Below, piece after piece: positions 25,181-33,557 of a stretch of DNA of 47,027 bases. Position 1 is the stretch's first letter; the number at the start of each line of letters is the position of its first letter. The stretch is from Pseudomonadota bacterium (GTDB lineage: Bacteria; Pseudomonadota; Alphaproteobacteria; Sphingomonadales; Sphingomonadaceae), in contig JAJZQN010000032.1 of assembly GCA_021847605.1 (NCBI GenBank), positions 1-47,027 on the forward strand. Reading direction: 5' to 3'. The notes under the pieces are model-generated. The model ran no database searches, was not told the DNA's origin, and saw nothing but the letters and a program-made list of their open reading frames with translations. Made by a program: the position numbers and the translations under genes.

Positions 25181-26409
25181 CAGAGAAAGAGGCCGCCCTT
25201 CATGATGCGGCGGGCGCGGCCCTGAACCGGCACCTTGTCGAATGGCGTGTTGCCGGCTGCTGCGGCCATGCGGCCCGAATCGACGATCCATGGCGTTTCA
25301 GGATCGACGAAGATCAGGTCGGCGGCGCTGCCGGCGGCGAAACTGCCCGCATTGACGCCCAGCAGGCGCGCTGGATTGGCGGACAACAGGGTCATCAGCC
25401 GGTTGATCGTCACATGCCCTTCCCGCACCAGATTGAGCGAAAGGGCGAGCAGCGTTTCGGCGCCCGCCATGCCCGGCGATGCGTCGGCGAAGGGCAGGCG
25501 CTTATCCTCCGGCCCGCGTGGGTCGTGGCCGGATGTGATGACGTCCACCGTGCCGTCGGCAACCGCCAGCAGGCTCGCCTGACGGTCATTTTCATGCCGC
25601 AGCGGGGGGGAGAGGCGGGCGAAGGTGCGGAAATCGGTTGCCGCCTGATCATTGAGGAACAGGTAGGCAGGACTGATGCCGCAACTGACCTTAAGCCCTT
25701 CCGTCTTGGCGGCGCGGATCAGGTCGAAACCAGCCTTGGTCGTCACCAGCCGGAAATGGATGGCGGCGCCTGTTTCGCGCACCAGCATGATGTCGCGGGC
25801 GATGGCTATGGCCTCTGCGCAGGCTGGCGCATGGGGCAGCCCAAGCCGGGTGGCCGTTTCGCCGCTGGTCGCGACGGCCTTTGCCGTCAGGCCGCTATCT
25901 TCGGCATGGGCGATGACGGTCAGGCCAAGGCCACTGGCATAGGACAGGACGCGCAGCATGACGCCCGAATCGGCGATCCACTGGCGCCCGGTGCCGACAG
26001 CCCTGGCTCCCGCCGCCTGCATCAGGCCCATTTCCGCCATTTCGGTGCCGAGCAGTCCACGGGTCGCGGCAGCGATGGGATGAACCCAGAAGTCGGGCTT
26101 GCCGGCGCGGGTCGCATGGCGGATCAGCCCGGCTTCGTCGAGCGGAGCGCGCTGATCGGGCATCAGGGCGGCGCGGGTGATGCCGCCGAAGTGGAATGCG
26201 GGCTTGTCCGTGGCAAAGACGCCAAGGTCGATAAGGCCGGGGGCCACGACCAGTCCCTTGGCATCGACCTGCTCTGCATCGGTCGGAATGTCGATGGCGC
26301 CGGTCGCGACGATCCGGTCGCCCTCGATCAGAATAGTGCCGGCGGTGAGGGCGTTGCCGGTGGGATCGGCCAGCTTGCCGTTGACGATGGCGATCTTGCT
26401 CATGCCCAT
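25180..26409 (-). CDS. dihydroorotase-like protein lacking metal ligands (PyrX type)
   Basis: This 409-residue amidohydrolase-fold protein is homologous to class I dihydroorotase, but every catalytic position is changed: the expected DxHxH after PGLID reads DLGVF; HxxHxST reads IHFRLVTT; the TPHHL motif reads SPAYL; and the catalytic SDHAP reads SGHDP. Such proteins (PyrX/PyrC') bind and stabilise aspartate carbamoyltransferase without dihydroorotase activity in, for example, pseudomonads. It follows pyrB directly, the same arrangement. I chose the ATG at 26409 with aaagga before it; an upstream ATG overlapping pyrB is possible. An active PyrC must be elsewhere in the genome. Confidence 0.9.
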   Translation of the reverse strand: MGMSKIAIVNGKLADPTGNALTAGTILIEGDRIVATGAIDIPTDAEQVDAKGLVVAPGLIDLGVFATDKPAFHFGGITRAALMPDQRAPLDEAGLIRHATRAGKPDFWVHPIAAATRGLLGTEMAEMGLMQAAGARAVGTGRQWIADSGVMLRVLSYASGLGLTVIAHAEDSGLTAKAVATSGETATRLGLPHAPACAEAIAIARDIMLVRETGAAIHFRLVTTKAGFDLIRAAKTEGLKVSCGISPAYLFLNDQAATDFRTFARLSPPLRHENDRQASLLAVADGTVDVITSGHDPRGPEDKRLPFADASPGMAGAETLLALSLNLVREGHVTINRLMTLLSANPARLLGVNAGSFAAGSAADLIFVDPETPWIVDSGRMAAAAGNTPFDKVPVQGRARRIMKGGLFL

Positions 26410-26435
26410 CGAGTCCTTTTGATTGGTCGGGATGT

Positions 26436-27431
26436 TCAAGCCCATCCCTCCACACCACGCGCGCTGCGTGTCAGCACGTCCAGGCAGGCCATGCGGACGG
26501 CGACACCCATTTCCACCTGTTCCGTGATGACGGAACGGTCGGGATGATCGGCCACGTTACTGGAAATCTCGACGCCCCGGTTCATCGGGCCGGGGTGCAT
26601 GACGATCGCGTCGGGCTTGGCGATGGTCAGCCGTTCCGGCGTCAGGCCATAAAGGGCATGATATTCGCGCGGTGAGGGGATGAAGGCGCCATCCATCCGT
26701 TCATTCTGAAGCCGTAGCATCATGACGACATCGGCGCCGTCCAGCCCTTCATCCATGCGGGTAAAGGGAGTGGCGCCCAGCATTTCGACCTCTGGCGGCA
26801 TCAGCGTGGGCGGGGCGATGGCGCGGACCTGCGCGCCGAGCGCCGCAAGGCAGAGCATGTTCGACCGGGCGACGCGGCTGTGCAGCACATCGCCGCAAAT
26901 GGCGACGATCAGCCCTTCGAAACTGCCCTTGTGCCGCCGGATGGTGAGAGCGTCGAGCAATGCTTGGGTGGGATGTTGATGCCAGCCGTCACCGGCGTTC
27001 AGCACCGCGCAGTCCACCTTGTCCGCGATCAGCGCCACCGCGCCCGAACTGGCGTGGCGGATCACCAGCACGTCGGCGGCCATGGCGTTGAGCGTCATGG
27101 CGGTGTCGATCAGCGTTTCGCCCTTCTTCACGCTGGACTGGCCGGCATGCATGTTGACGACATCGGCGCCCAGCCGCTTTCCGGCGATTTCGAACGACAG
27201 CAAGGTGCGCGTCGAATTTTCGAAAAAGGCGTTGATCTGGGTCATGCCCGACAGGCGGTCATGATGTTTGCGCGCCTGCCCGCGATTGGCGGCGGCCCAT
27301 TGTTCCGCCTCATCAAGCAGGAACCGGATTTCCCAGGGTTTGAGATCGGCGATCGACAATAGATGCCGGTGCGGAAACAACGCTCGTCCGGTGAGGTCGG
27401 GCGAGGCGGGCGCTGCGGGCGTTTCTGGCAT
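26436..27431 (-). CDS. pyrB: aspartate carbamoyltransferase catalytic subunit
   Basis: This 331-residue enzyme joins carbamoyl phosphate and aspartate in pyrimidine synthesis. The carbamoyl phosphate motif [11 protein letters not shown] starts at about residue 71, the [11 protein letters not shown] segment is intact, and the aspartate loop and terminal [11 protein letters not shown] are present. Length includes a short N-terminal extension common in PyrX-associated (class A) enzymes, which form dodecamers with the inactive dihydroorotase. It is followed 26 bases later by the PyrX-like gene, and tRNA-Gln lies upstream. No pyrI regulatory subunit is seen. Confidence 0.96.
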   Translation of the reverse strand: MPETPAAPASPDLTGRALFPHRHLLSIADLKPWEIRFLLDEAEQWAAANRGQARKHHDRLSGMTQINAFFENSTRTLLSFEIAGKRLGADVVNMHAGQSSVKKGETLIDTAMTLNAMAADVLVIRHASSGAVALIADKVDCAVLNAGDGWHQHPTQALLDALTIRRHKGSFEGLIVAICGDVLHSRVARSNMLCLAALGAQVRAIAPPTLMPPEVEMLGATPFTRMDEGLDGADVVMMLRLQNERMDGAFIPSPREYHALYGLTPERLTIAKPDAIVMHPGPMNRGVEISSNVADHPDRSVITEQVEMGVAVRMACLDVLTRSARGVEGWA

Positions 27432-27503
27432 GAGCGCGCTTTAGGCGAGCGGGCCGGGCAGGGCAAGGCCAGCATGCGATGTGGAATGGCAGAAAGGAAA
27501 ATT

Positions 27504-27578
27504 TGGCTGGGGCGGCAGGATTCGAACCTGCGCATGGCGGCATCAAAAGCCGCTGCCTTACCGCTTGGCGACGCCCCA
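27504..27578 (-). tRNA. tRNA-Gln (UUG anticodon)
   Basis: A 75-base cloverleaf begins TGGGGCGTCGCCAAGCGG, has the anticodon TTG within TTTTGAT flanked by a GCGGC/GCCGC stem, a TTCGAAT T-loop, a CGCCCCA acceptor strand and an encoded CCA. It reads glutamine CAA/CAG codons. It lies between pyrB and a MarR-family gene. Confidence 0.97.
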
Positions 27579-27583
27579 GCAGA

Positions 27584-27600
27584 ACCGATCGTCGATCGGT
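27584..27600. repeat. 17-base palindrome before tRNA-Gln
   Basis: accgatcg and cgatcggt flank a single central base, just upstream of the tRNA 5' end and downstream of its predicted -10. It could be an operator or an RNA-processing hairpin. Confidence 0.5.
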
Positions 27601-27609
27601 GAGGGGAGC

Positions 27610-27638
27610 CATATAGCGTGTCATTGGCGAAAGGGAAG
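27610..27638 (-). promoter_or_regulatory. putative tRNA-Gln promoter
   Basis: On the minus strand cttccc and tatatg are separated by 17 bases, with the -10 about 32 bases from the tRNA 5' end. Confidence 0.35.
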
Positions 27639-27721
27639 CCCGCTCTTCATCCCTTTTCCATCCTTTCGCCGTGCCCGATTGCGGCTTCCTTATCGCGGCC
27701 CGACAATGCTAGGTCAGGGCG

Positions 27722-28231
27722 GTGAGCCAATCTTCCCCGCCCCATAGCCAGATCGCCCCCGCATCGCCCCTGTTCCTGAGAGAGGATGAAATCAGGCGCG
27801 GCATAGAGATGCTCTATTTTGGTTATTCGGCGCTGACCCGTTCGATCGACGAGGGTTTGTTGGCGCAGGGACTGGGTCGGGCGCATCATCGGGCGCTGTA
27901 TTTTATCTCGCGCCAGCCCGATTTGACGGTCAAGGAATTGCTGCGCCTGTTGGGCATCACCAAACAGTCGCTGGGCCGGGTTCTCAACGATCTGGTCGAC
28001 AAGGGCTATATCGAGACGCGGCCGGGGGCGAGCGACCGGCGGCAGAAGAGATTGCGGCTGAGCGCCGAAGGGCGGGCGCTGGAGGCGGAACTGTTTCGGG
28101 CGCTGCGCGAAAAGATGGCGACCGCTTATGCACAGGCGGGGCAGGGGTCCGTCACCGGTTTCTGGCGGGTGCTGGAAGGGCTGATCCCCGACGAGGATCG
28201 GTCGATGGTCTTCGGCCTGCGGGGCGCTTGA
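27722..28231 (+). CDS. MarR family transcriptional regulator
   Basis: The 169-residue protein has the MarR winged helix-turn-helix: an N-terminal dimerisation helix, then a DNA-binding part with LTVKELLRLLGITKQSLGRVLNDLVDKGYIETRPGASDRRQKRLRLSAEG, including the recognition helix (KQSLGRVLNDL) and the wing DRRQKRL. Its ligand and targets are unknown. It uses a GTG start. No divergent operon partner lies nearby; the next genes are on the same strand and encode an exported protein and a lipoprotein. MarR regulators of this type often control efflux or degradation genes. Confidence 0.9.
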   Translation: MSQSSPPHSQIAPASPLFLREDEIRRGIEMLYFGYSALTRSIDEGLLAQGLGRAHHRALYFISRQPDLTVKELLRLLGITKQSLGRVLNDLVDKGYIETRPGASDRRQKRLRLSAEGRALEAELFRALREKMATAYAQAGQGSVTGFWRVLEGLIPDEDRSMVFGLRGA

Positions 28232-28300
28232 ACCGACGGCCATCCTGTCGACGATAGGCTAATCTTCTGCGAATCGGTGATGGTCATGTCAGGGGGAGCG

Positions 28301-28900
28301 ATGATGCCGAAACTGTGGATGATGATATTGCTGGTAGCCGCAATACAGGTGCCGACCATCGTCAGAGCGGGGCTGTTCGATCCGCCCGATCCGAAAATTT
28401 TCGCCCGGAAAGAGGATCGGCTCCGCGCCCGGCTGTTTCGTGTCCCTTGCACGGAGGCCGATGTGGGGCGGGGGTGCCAGCGGTCCGGCAGCCGGATGTG
28501 GCGGGAAGCGCCGTGCACCTATGCGACGGGTGCGAACATGATCGGCCGTCTACCGACCGAGGAATGTTACAGGATGGACAAGGCCCGGCGGTTCAGCGGG
28601 ATCTGGATTGACGAATTTGAAGGGCAGAAATTCATTCTGGAGGGCATGATGCCGCCCGAATGGCCCCGTACCAATCCGGGGTCGCCGGGATGGAAAAAAG
28701 CGGCAGAGCGGGCGCAGGCGGCCAGCATCTGGCTGGATGCCAGCCGGGTCAAGTTGGGCCACAGCTATAGCGGTCACAAGCGGCGGATCGAATTTATCGG
28801 ACGCAAGACCAGATACACAGGCAGCTATGGACATATGGGACTATCCGGCAACGAGATCATCGTCGATCGGCTGATTTCGGTGGAGGATGTGGCTGAGTAA
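28301..28900 (+). CDS. exported protein of unknown function
   Basis: I do not recognise a family. The protein of about 199 residues begins with a Sec-type signal peptide (MPKLWMMILLVAAIQVPTIV ending near VRA), then a basic globular domain with four cysteines (PCTEAD, GCQRS, PCTY, ECYR) and tryptophans, ending in a beta-rich segment (RKTRYTGSYGHMGL). It should be in the periplasm, stabilised by disulfides. Two consecutive ATGs (28301, 28304) follow an agggggag Shine-Dalgarno; either could start. It is probably co-oriented with the MarR regulator and the small lipoprotein, though spaced as separate units. Confidence 0.6.
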   Translation: MMPKLWMMILLVAAIQVPTIVRAGLFDPPDPKIFARKEDRLRARLFRVPCTEADVGRGCQRSGSRMWREAPCTYATGANMIGRLPTEECYRMDKARRFSGIWIDEFEGQKFILEGMMPPEWPRTNPGSPGWKKAAERAQAASIWLDASRVKLGHSYSGHKRRIEFIGRKTRYTGSYGHMGLSGNEIIVDRLISVEDVAE

Positions 28901-29021
28901 AAAAATGCGTTGGAGCGGTATGGTGAGGCGCCGACCATTGGTTCTTCTCCATTACATCCATGAAACCATCGCTGGTGCCGGGTGGTTATGGAGGCTGTTT
29001 TCAAAAATAAAAGGAGCCTTC

Positions 29022-29336
29022 ATGCGTATCTATTTTCTGGCTGCGGTCGCCATGGTTTCTGCTGTGGGCCTGAGCGCCTGTTCGGAAAAGACGCAGGACA
29101 ATGTGGAGAATGCCGGGTCGTCGATCGGCAATGATCTGGACCATGCGATCGATCATGCGGGCAGTCGGATCGACAACGGGCTGGATGCGGCCGGGCGGTC
29201 GATCGACGAACATGCCGACAGGATCGGGGCTGCGGCCGACAATGCAGCCAGCGATGCGGCGCGTGAAGCGGGTGAGGCCAAGCGCAAGGCAGGCGCCGAG
29301 CTGGAGAAGGCGGGGAATGAATTGAAGAAGGAATGA
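29022..29336 (+). CDS. small putative lipoprotein, coiled-coil
   Basis: The 104-residue product starts with a signal peptide ending in the lipobox LSAC (Cys at about residue 19), then a long predicted helix with repeated aspartate and alanine pattern (DNVENAGSSIGNDLDHAIDHAG, later DAAREAGEAKRKAGAELEKAG). It resembles small entericidin-like or coiled-coil envelope lipoproteins but no exact family is recognised. A strong Shine-Dalgarno (aaaaggagcc) precedes the ATG at 29022; the frame runs upstream but lacks signal features there. It ends shortly before a REP-like element. Confidence 0.65.
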   Translation: MRIYFLAAVAMVSAVGLSACSEKTQDNVENAGSSIGNDLDHAIDHAGSRIDNGLDAAGRSIDEHADRIGAAADNAASDAAREAGEAKRKAGAELEKAGNELKKE

Positions 29337-29357
29337 GGGTGGCGCCGCAAATGAGGC

Positions 29358-29386
29358 GTTTCTCGACTTCGCTCGAAACGAACGGG
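29358..29386. repeat. REP-like element (type I)
   Basis: The sequence tttctcgacttcgctcgaa followed by acgaacggg matches one arm of the obgE-proB inverted repeat and carries its inner tcgag/ctcga palindrome. It lies between a lipoprotein gene and a DMT permease. Confidence 0.75.
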
Positions 29387-29470
29387 GGATAGCGGGGCGA
29401 TCTGTTTTGCCCTTGCCGTGAAAGCGTCCGCCGCTTGACCCTCGGGAGCGCAGGCCATAGGCGGCGGACC

Positions 29471-30382
29471 ATGACTTCCGCTCCTTCCAATTCCGATATT
29501 GCACCGGGGCGGTTGATGATCGGCCGCCCCGAACTCGCGCTGATCGGCGTCACCATCTTATGGGGCGGCACATTCCTAATCGTGCATCATGCGATGCAGG
29601 AGGCGGGGCCGCTGTTTTTCGTGGGGCTGCGGTTCGGCACGGCTACGTTGCTGGCGTTGCCGCTGGCCTGGCCGGTTATGCGCGGCATGACATGGCGCGA
29701 GGTTGGCGCCGGGGCGGCGATCGGCCTGTTCATATTTCTGGGCTATTCGATGCAGACATGGGGTCTGCAAACGATCAGCAGCAGTACGTCCGCTTTCATC
29801 ACGGCGGCCTATGTGCCGCTGGTGCCGGCGCTGCAATGGATCATCCTGCGGCGGCGGCCGCGTCTGGCCAGTTGGGTCGGGGTGGCGCTGGCGTTCATCG
29901 GTCTGTTGCTGATCGCTGCGCCGGAAAAGGGCGTCGGGCTGGGCACGGGCGAGATATTGACCCTGATCAGCACGCTGGCGATCGCGCTGGAGATCATCCT
30001 GATCAGCCTGTGGGCCGGCACGGTGCAGGTGGCGCGGGTGACGTTCATCCAGTTGGGCGTGACGTCGCTGCTGGCATTCGCCTGTATGGCGCCGGTGGGT
30101 GAGGCGATCCCGCCCTTTTCCTGGACAGTCATCCTGTCAGCCTGTGGGCTGGGGCTGATGACGGCGGTGATCCAGTTCGTCATGAACTGGGCGCAGCGCA
30201 GCGTGTCGCCCACGCGCGCCACGCTGATCTACGCCGGGGAGCCGGTATGGGCCGGGATTATCGGCCGGATTGCGGGCGAAAGACTGCCCCCTGCGGCTTT
30301 GCTGGGCGGGGTGCTGATCGTGGCGGCGGTAATCGTCAGCGAGATACGGTTCGGCAAGCGGGTGCGCGACGAGCAGGCCTGA
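29471..30382 (+). CDS. EamA/DMT-superfamily permease
   Basis: This 303-residue membrane protein has about ten predicted helices in two EamA repeats. It opens after a short hydrophilic N-terminus with PELALIGVTILWGGTFLIVHHAM and has a second repeat with SLWAGTVQVARVTFIQLGVTSLL, typical of the drug/metabolite transporter superfamily. Substrate is unknown. The ATG at 29471 is preferred; an upstream one adds 12 residues from the gap. It is transcribed alone. It is only family-related to the DMT permease at the start of the window. Confidence 0.85.
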   Translation: MTSAPSNSDIAPGRLMIGRPELALIGVTILWGGTFLIVHHAMQEAGPLFFVGLRFGTATLLALPLAWPVMRGMTWREVGAGAAIGLFIFLGYSMQTWGLQTISSSTSAFITAAYVPLVPALQWIILRRRPRLASWVGVALAFIGLLLIAAPEKGVGLGTGEILTLISTLAIALEIILISLWAGTVQVARVTFIQLGVTSLLAFACMAPVGEAIPPFSWTVILSACGLGLMTAVIQFVMNWAQRSVSPTRATLIYAGEPVWAGIIGRIAGERLPPAALLGGVLIVAAVIVSEIRFGKRVRDEQA

Positions 30383-30391
30383 GCGCGCTGT

Positions 30392-30422
30392 CGCTTCTCG
30401 ACTTCGCTTGAAGCGAACGGAG
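30392..30422. repeat. REP-like element (type I)
   Basis: The sequence cgcttctcgacttcgcttga followed by agcgaacggag is nearly identical to the elements at 11.07 and 29.36 kb. It lies in the gap between the convergent DMT permease and the enoyl-CoA isomerase-like gene. Confidence 0.75.
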
Positions 30423-30462
30423 AAGGGCGGTTATGGATTGTCTGTAATCGCCCTTAAGCCGT

Positions 30463-31224
30463 CTAGTTTTGGCGCTGAAATACCGGCGGGCGTTTTTCGA
30501 AGAAGGCGGTGAAGGCTTCCTTCGCTTCGGCGGATGCCAGCGTTTGGCGGAAAAGGACGGCTTCCTGCTCGATACGGGAGGCGAGTATGGCCGGGTCGCC
30601 CTTCATCAGGCGGCGGGTATGGGCCAGTGCCTGGGGCGGTTTGGTGGTCAGGGCCAGTGCTTTCGACCGGGCATGATCGATCAATATGTCGGCCGGGACG
30701 ATGGCGGTGAGCAGGCCGGCGCGGTCGGCGGCCTCAGCATCCATAGGTTCGCCCAGCAGCAGCATCGCCGCCGCCTTGGCATGGCCGAGCGTGGCGGGGG
30801 CAAGCAGGCTGGACCCGGCCTCCGGCACAAGGCCGAGGTTGACGAAGGGCATGATGAAGCACGCGTCGGGGGCAGCGTAGACCAGATCGCAATGGAAGAG
30901 GAGCGTGGTGCCGACACCGACTGCCAACCCCTGAACCGCAGCGACCACCGGCTTGTCGAAGACTGCAAGGGCGTTGATGAATTCGAAGGCGGCGGCGCCT
31001 CCTTCAGGGCCGGATAAAAAGTCCTTCAGGTCGTTACCGGCGGAGAAGGCGTCGCCATGGCCGGCAAAGAGAATCGCGCCGATGTCGGCGCGGGCAGAAG
31101 CGTCCGCCATGGCCGCCGTGATCGCGCGATACATGGCGCCGGTCAGGGCGTTTTTCTTGTCGGGCCGGGCGAAATGGATTTCGAGGACGCCGTCCCGATC
31201 GATTATTTCAACATGCTCGCTCAT
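30463..31224 (-). CDS. enoyl-CoA hydratase/isomerase family protein, isomerase-like
   Basis: This 253-residue crotonase-fold protein has the oxyanion-hole segment FAGHGDAFSAGNDLKDF (about residues 55-71) and the second motif PFVNLGLVPEAGSSLL (about 123-138). True hydratases usually have a glutamate in PExxLG and another in the following helix; here the first position is Phe and the glutamate sits in PEAGSS, as in delta3-delta2-enoyl-CoA isomerases (PaaG/ECI type). So an isomerase for unsaturated acyl-CoA, as in breakdown of ring or fatty-acid side chains, is more likely. It is divergent from a permease gene. The ATG at 31224 is used. Confidence 0.85.
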   Translation of the reverse strand: MSEHVEIIDRDGVLEIHFARPDKKNALTGAMYRAITAAMADASARADIGAILFAGHGDAFSAGNDLKDFLSGPEGGAAAFEFINALAVFDKPVVAAVQGLAVGVGTTLLFHCDLVYAAPDACFIMPFVNLGLVPEAGSSLLAPATLGHAKAAAMLLLGEPMDAEAADRAGLLTAIVPADILIDHARSKALALTTKPPQALAHTRRLMKGDPAILASRIEQEAVLFRQTLASAEAKEAFTAFFEKRPPVFQRQN

Positions 31225-31321
31225 CAAACGCATCCTCTTTCCCTTCCTTCTTCTTATCCTGTTGGCCGATGGAAGCGCTGGCGTCTATCCTTTTCCCTGA
31301 CGTTTGCGTAAGGGGCGGGGT

Positions 31322-32296
31322 ATGACAAAGCTGAGACAGATGTTCGATCCTTTCCTGTTGCTGCTGCTGGGCACGGTGTTGCTGGCATCGCTTTTCCCGG
31401 CGCGGGGCGTGGGCGCGCGGATCGCCGGCGGGGTGGCGGATGCAGGCATCGTTCTGCTGTTTTTCCTGCATGGCGCCAAATTGTCGCGCGAAGCGATATG
31501 GGGTGGGGCCAAGGCGTGGAAGCTGCATCTGGCCACGCTGTCGACGACATTCGTCCTGTTCCCGCTGATGGGGCTGGCGGCGCGGCAACTGGGGGCGGGA
31601 CCGCCTTCCTTGCGCGACGGGCTGCTCTTTCTGACACTGTTGCCCTCGACAGTGCAGTCGTCCATTGCTTTTACCTCGATTGCACGGGGCAATGTCGCCG
31701 CCGCCGTGGTCAGCGCGTCCTTCTCCAACCTGCTGGGCATGTTCCTGACGCCGATGCTGGTCGCGCTGTTGATGCAGCGGGGCGGGGCAGGCGGCGCGAT
31801 TTCGCTTGCATCGATCGAGGGGATCGCGCTGCAACTGCTGTTGCCCTTCGTCGTCGGTCATCTGATGCGGCCGTGGATCGGCGGCTTTGTGGCGAAGCAT
31901 AAGGCGCTGGTCGGACGGGTGGACCGGTCGTCCATCCTGCTGGTGGTCTATGCAGCTTTTTCCGCCGCTGTGGTCGAAGGGCTTTGGCATAGCGTGTCGG
32001 CGGACGAAATGGGACTGCTGGCGGTGGTGTGCATCCTGCTGCTGATAATGGTGCTGGTGACGACATGGCTGCTGGGGCGGGCGATCGGCCTGTCACGCGA
32101 GGATGCGATCGTGCTGCAATTTTGCGGGTCGAAGAAAAGTCTGACGTCGGGCGTGCCGATTGCCGGCGTGCTGTTTCCGGCGAGCGCGGTTGGCCCGATC
32201 CTGTTGCCGATCATGATTTTCCACCAGATCCAGTTGATGGCCTGTGCGATGATTGCGCGTCATTATGCCAAGAGCGACACCGAAGTGGACAAATAA
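31322..32296 (+). CDS. bile acid:sodium symporter family permease
   Basis: This 324-residue protein has about ten predicted helices and the BASS/ASBT-like layout, resembling the YfeH/Rch1 branch: an early LLFFLHGAKLSREAIW segment, LLPSTVQSSIAFTSIARGN in the unwound helix region, and LQFCGSKKSLTSGVPIAGVLF near the C-terminus, with polar residues that coordinate sodium and substrate in this family. It should import an organic anion, but substrate is unknown. The ATG at 31322 follows aaggggcgg; an upstream TTG is less likely. It is divergent from an enoyl-CoA isomerase gene and precedes the Rieske oxygenase with a 70-base regulatory gap. Confidence 0.87.
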   Translation: MTKLRQMFDPFLLLLLGTVLLASLFPARGVGARIAGGVADAGIVLLFFLHGAKLSREAIWGGAKAWKLHLATLSTTFVLFPLMGLAARQLGAGPPSLRDGLLFLTLLPSTVQSSIAFTSIARGNVAAAVVSASFSNLLGMFLTPMLVALLMQRGGAGGAISLASIEGIALQLLLPFVVGHLMRPWIGGFVAKHKALVGRVDRSSILLVVYAAFSAAVVEGLWHSVSADEMGLLAVVCILLLIMVLVTTWLLGRAIGLSREDAIVLQFCGSKKSLTSGVPIAGVLFPASAVGPILLPIMIFHQIQLMACAMIARHYAKSDTEVDK

Positions 32297-32329
32297 CGCG
32301 GCTTTTCGCTCGCCTTCCTACATCAGTTG

Positions 32330-32345
32330 TTATACGATCGTATAA
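32330..32345. promoter_or_regulatory. 16-base palindrome over a TATAAT box
   Basis: The perfect palindrome ttatacgatcgtataa lies 22 bases before the Rieske gene start and overlaps a perfect -10 hexamer TATAAT at 32341-32346; the matching -35 is weak. This is the classic layout of a repressor operator controlling the oxygenase gene pair. The regulator is unknown. Confidence 0.7.
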
Positions 32346-32366
32346 TTGTTCGGGGGCGGGCGTAGC

Positions 32367-33557
32367 GTGGATCGGGTGGTCGAGCGGGACAAATTGCGGG
32401 ACGGCGCGGCAGGAAACGATCCCGACGCGGGGTGGAGCCTGCCCGCATGGACCTATAGCAACGCCGAATTTTTCGATGTCGAGATGGAGCGGATATTCCG
32501 CCCGGCATGGCAGATTGTCTGCCATGAAAGCGACCTGGCGCAGCCCGGCGATTTCCAGCGCATCGATTATATCGGTGAAAGCATCATCCTGATGCGCGGC
32601 GAGGACGGGGCTGTCCGCGCCTTTACCAATGTGTGCCGCCATCGCGGCGCGCGGATCGTGGAAGAGGCGAGCGGCTGCGCGAAGAAGCTGGTCTGCCCCT
32701 ATCATGGCTGGACCTATGAAACGGACGGGCGGCTGACCGGCGTGCCGATGAAATCTGGCTATGGCGCGGGCTTTGCGCTGGCCGACCATGGGCTGGCGGC
32801 GGTGGAGGTCGAGGCGTGGCAAGGTTTCCTGTTCGTGCGGCTGGCCGACGATGGCGGGCCTTCGGTAGCGCAGATGATGGCGCCCTATCTGGAGGAGATC
32901 GCACAGTATCGTTTTGCCGATCTGCGTGCGCTGGGGCGGGTGACGGTGCGGCCACGCGCGGTCAACTGGAAGAATATCGGCGATAATTATTCGGACGGGT
33001 TGCACATCGCGATGGCGCATCCGGGCCTGAAACGCCTGATGGGCGATGGCTATGGCGTGGAGGCGAGCGCGCATGCCGACAAGATGTGGGGACCGATCAT
33101 CGAGCGGCCGTCGCGCAATATTTCCGAGCGCGCCTATCAGCATTTCCTGCCGCCTGTGCCGCACCTGTCGCCCGAACGGCAGAGGCTGTGGACCTATTTC
33201 AAGTTGTGGCCCAATTTCGCGTTCGACATCTATCCCGATCAGGTGGATTTCATGGCGTGGATACCCGTGTCGCCGACCCAGACGATGATCCGCGAGATCA
33301 GCTATGCCATCCCCGACGAGCGGCGGGAAATGCGGGCGGCGCGTTACCTGAACTGGCGGATCAACCGGCAGGTGAATGCCGAGGATACGGAACTGGTCGG
33401 GCGGGTGCAGGCGGGCATGGCGTCGCGCAGTTTTACGGTGGGGCCGCTGAGCGAGGATGAAGTGGCGTTGCGGCATTTTTGCGGGCGGGTGCGCGACCTG
33501 ATCCCGCAGGCGCGTCTGCATCGCGCGCCAGAAACGGGGTGGAGTCAGCGGGCGTGA
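32367..33557 (+). CDS. Rieske aromatic-ring-hydroxylating oxygenase, alpha subunit
   Basis: This 396-residue protein is a Rieske non-heme iron oxygenase. The [2Fe-2S] ligands are Cys90, His92 in CRHRG and Cys110, His113 in CPYHGW; the mononuclear iron site is in NYSDGLHIAMAHPG (His213 and His218, bridging Asp210). The C-terminus matches the SRPBCC catalytic domain. It should hydroxylate or demethylate an organic substrate with electrons from a partner reductase, which is not in this window. The best start is the GTG at 32367 following gggggcggg; a TTG lies seven codons earlier. Its stop overlaps the next gene by GTGA. Confidence 0.92.
   Translation: MDRVVERDKLRDGAAGNDPDAGWSLPAWTYSNAEFFDVEMERIFRPAWQIVCHESDLAQPGDFQRIDYIGESIILMRGEDGAVRAFTNVCRHRGARIVEEASGCAKKLVCPYHGWTYETDGRLTGVPMKSGYGAGFALADHGLAAVEVEAWQGFLFVRLADDGGPSVAQMMAPYLEEIAQYRFADLRALGRVTVRPRAVNWKNIGDNYSDGLHIAMAHPGLKRLMGDGYGVEASAHADKMWGPIIERPSRNISERAYQHFLPPVPHLSPERQRLWTYFKLWPNFAFDIYPDQVDFMAWIPVSPTQTMIREISYAIPDERREMRAARYLNWRINRQVNAEDTELVGRVQAGMASRSFTVGPLSEDEVALRHFCGRVRDLIPQARLHRAPETGWSQRA

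Noticed and set aside
32211..33521. A 436-codon minus-strand frame
   Set aside because: It is antisense to the Rieske oxygenase gene and has no domain motifs.
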